This document shows, piece after piece, positions 62,970-64,000 of a stretch of 64,000 nucleotides of DNA (positions within the stretch are counted from its first letter, which is position 1; each line of letters opens with the position of its first letter). Made by a program: the position numbers and the translations under genes. Below the pieces are notes generated by a model, which was not told the DNA's origin, made no database searches, and saw nothing but the letters and a program-made list of their open reading frames with translations. This DNA is from Bacillota bacterium (GTDB lineage Bacteria; Bacillota; Clostridia; Lachnospirales; Lachnospiraceae), in contig JAEYSV010000058.1 in NCBI GenBank assembly GCA_023434365.1, positions 1-64,000 on the forward strand. The letters run 5' to 3'.

Positions 62970-64000
62970 ATGAATTTACTAACGGTGCAGCAGGCGTCAA
63001 AAAGTTATACAGAACGGATGCTGTTTGATAATATAACACTCGGAATTAATGAAGGCGATAAAATTGGCGTCATTGGAATTAATGGAACCGGCAAATCCAC
63101 TTTATTAAAAATGGTAGCAGGTTTAGTCGAACCGGATGAAGGACAAGTAGTAAAAGGAAGTAAGATACAGGTAGAGTATTTGGCGCAAAATCCGGAATTT
63201 GATATGAGTAAAACCATATTACAAAATGTAATAAGTGAAAAAACCAGAAGAGAAGAGCATTGGAATATCGAAGGAGAAGCCAAGGCAATGCTTAAAAAGT
63301 TCGCCATCGAGGATGTGGATGCGTATTGTGATACGCTAAGTGGTGGGCAAAAAAAGAGGGTAGCGTTAGTACGTACTCTATTAACACCGGCAGATATTCT
63401 CGTATTAGATGAGCCAACGAACCATTTGGACAATGAGATGGCCCAGTGGTTAGAGGATTATCTGATTAAGTATCGTGGTGCGTTCCTCATGGTAACCCAT
63501 GACCGTTATTTCTTAGATAAGGTAACAAATCGTATCGTTGAACTTGATAGAAGTAGATTGTTTAGCTATGATGCCAATTATTCCAAGTTTTTGGAGTTAA
63601 AGGCACAACGAGAAGAGATGGAACTGGCAACCGAGCGGAAGAATGAGTCTATCTTTCGCATGGAATTAGAGTGGATGAAACGGGGAGCCAGAGCTCGTTC
63701 AACTAAGCAAAAAGCTCGAATTGAGCGCTTTGAAAACTTAAAGGACCGAGAACGTCCTCTAGAGGATGGTCAGGTAGAGATGACAAGTATGTCATCTAGA
63801 CTAGGCAGAAAAATCATTGAGATTAACGATATCAGCAAGCGGTTTGGTGATAAAGAGCTAATTAATCATTTTACTTATACCATATTAAAGAATGACCGTC
63901 TTGGAATTGTGGGACCAAATGGTTGTGGTAAGTCAACGCTATTAAATATGATTACCGGACGTATTCTACCGGACAGCGGCGAAATAGATTGTGGCCAGAC
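62970..64000 (+). CDS. ABC-F ATPase (Uup-like), 3' end cut by window
   Basis: At least 343 residues, open to the window end. ATG nine bases after AAGGAG. NBD1 with GVIGINGTGKSTLLK, LSGGQKKRVA and ILVLDEPTNHLD; basic linker KRGARARSTKQKARIERFEN; NBD2 Walker A GIVGPNGCGKSTLL. Linker sequence points to the Uup group. Function in ribosome rescue or DNA recombination is reported for Uup. Confidence 0.93.
   Translation, partial: MNLLTVQQASKSYTERMLFDNITLGINEGDKIGVIGINGTGKSTLLKMVAGLVEPDEGQVVKGSKIQVEYLAQNPEFDMSKTILQNVISEKTRREEHWNIEGEAKAMLKKFAIEDVDAYCDTLSGGQKKRVALVRTLLTPADILVLDEPTNHLDNEMAQWLEDYLIKYRGAFLMVTHDRYFLDKVTNRIVELDRSRLFSYDANYSKFLELKAQREEMELATERKNESIFRMELEWMKRGARARSTKQKARIERFENLKDRERPLEDGQVEMTSMSSRLGRKIIEINDISKRFGDKELINHFTYTILKNDRLGIVGPNGCGKSTLLNMITGRILPDSGEIDCGQ

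Noticed and set aside
1..64000. CRISPR arrays, transposases or integrases
   Set aside because: The direct repeats seen (tRNA array, minisatellites, 25-bp and 21-bp repeats) have no unique equal-length spacers, and no cas, transposase or recombinase motif was found in any frame.

Overview
This is a low-GC Firmicutes chromosome segment. AGGAGG-type ribosome binding sites, frequent TTG/GTG upstream frames, clostridial-type pyrK/pyrD (type 1B), a giant 2-hydroxyacyl-CoA dehydratase/activase fusion, bacteriohemerythrin, and GH95, GH4 and acetyl-esterase enzymes suggest a plant- or mucus-glycan-degrading Lachnospiraceae close to Lachnoclostridium (Clostridium) phytofermentans. That organism call is inference from gene content, not a database match.

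Left part (1-19 kb) is accessory DNA. It opens with a tandem array of near-identical tRNA-Gly(GCC) genes followed by hairpin-rich repeats that re-use the tRNA 3' end. Then come a broken adenosine-deaminase-like gene, a SUKH-like protein, an Ntn hydrolase, a tandem GNAT acetyltransferase behind a small leader ORF, and a more GC-rich sugar-catabolic block (sugar isomerase plus Gfo/Idh/MocA oxidoreductase with a divergent AraC regulator and a carbohydrate-binding-module remnant). Next are a DJ-1/PfpI protein, a chemoreceptor, a CPBP protease, and a run of small acetyltransferase, VOC, RibD-like and kinase-like genes with several gene remnants. A degenerate copy of the tRNA-Gly 3' end inside the end of the CPBP gene raises the possibility that about 0.4-12.9 kb is an old tRNA-targeted island.

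Middle part (19-39 kb): a metal-binding-fold protein and cold-shock protein; an ABC exporter/MerR operon with a diagnostic 19-bp-spacer promoter; a yvl-like envelope-stress operon (DUF2089, SHOCT/YvlB-like, PF04020 membrane protein); GrpB; a GH95 fucosidase; a DUF362 protein with divergent LysR; VanZ-like, nitroreductase, esterase and oxidoreductase genes. Between two convergent genes lies a ~546-bp giant imperfect palindrome. A LnrJK/LiaRS-like two-component system is divergent from a three-gene ABC-2 exporter.

Right part (39-64 kb) looks like core genome: pyrC-pyrF-pyrK-pyrD-pyrE, purK-purE separated by a 42-bp minisatellite, a secreted CAP-domain protein, a 1438-residue dehydratase/activase, amidase, DUF454, AraC/GyrI regulator, a PAS-GGDEF-EAL c-di-GMP protein, bacteriohemerythrin, a CNNM/CorC-type CBS protein, a GH4 glycosidase and two ABC-F ATPases (the last cut by the window edge).

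The least explained structures are the giant palindrome (32871-33416), the related minisatellites that have grown into the 3' ends of both lysR and purK, and the tRNA-tail repeats. I found no CRISPR array, integrase, transposase or recognisable anti-phage operon.
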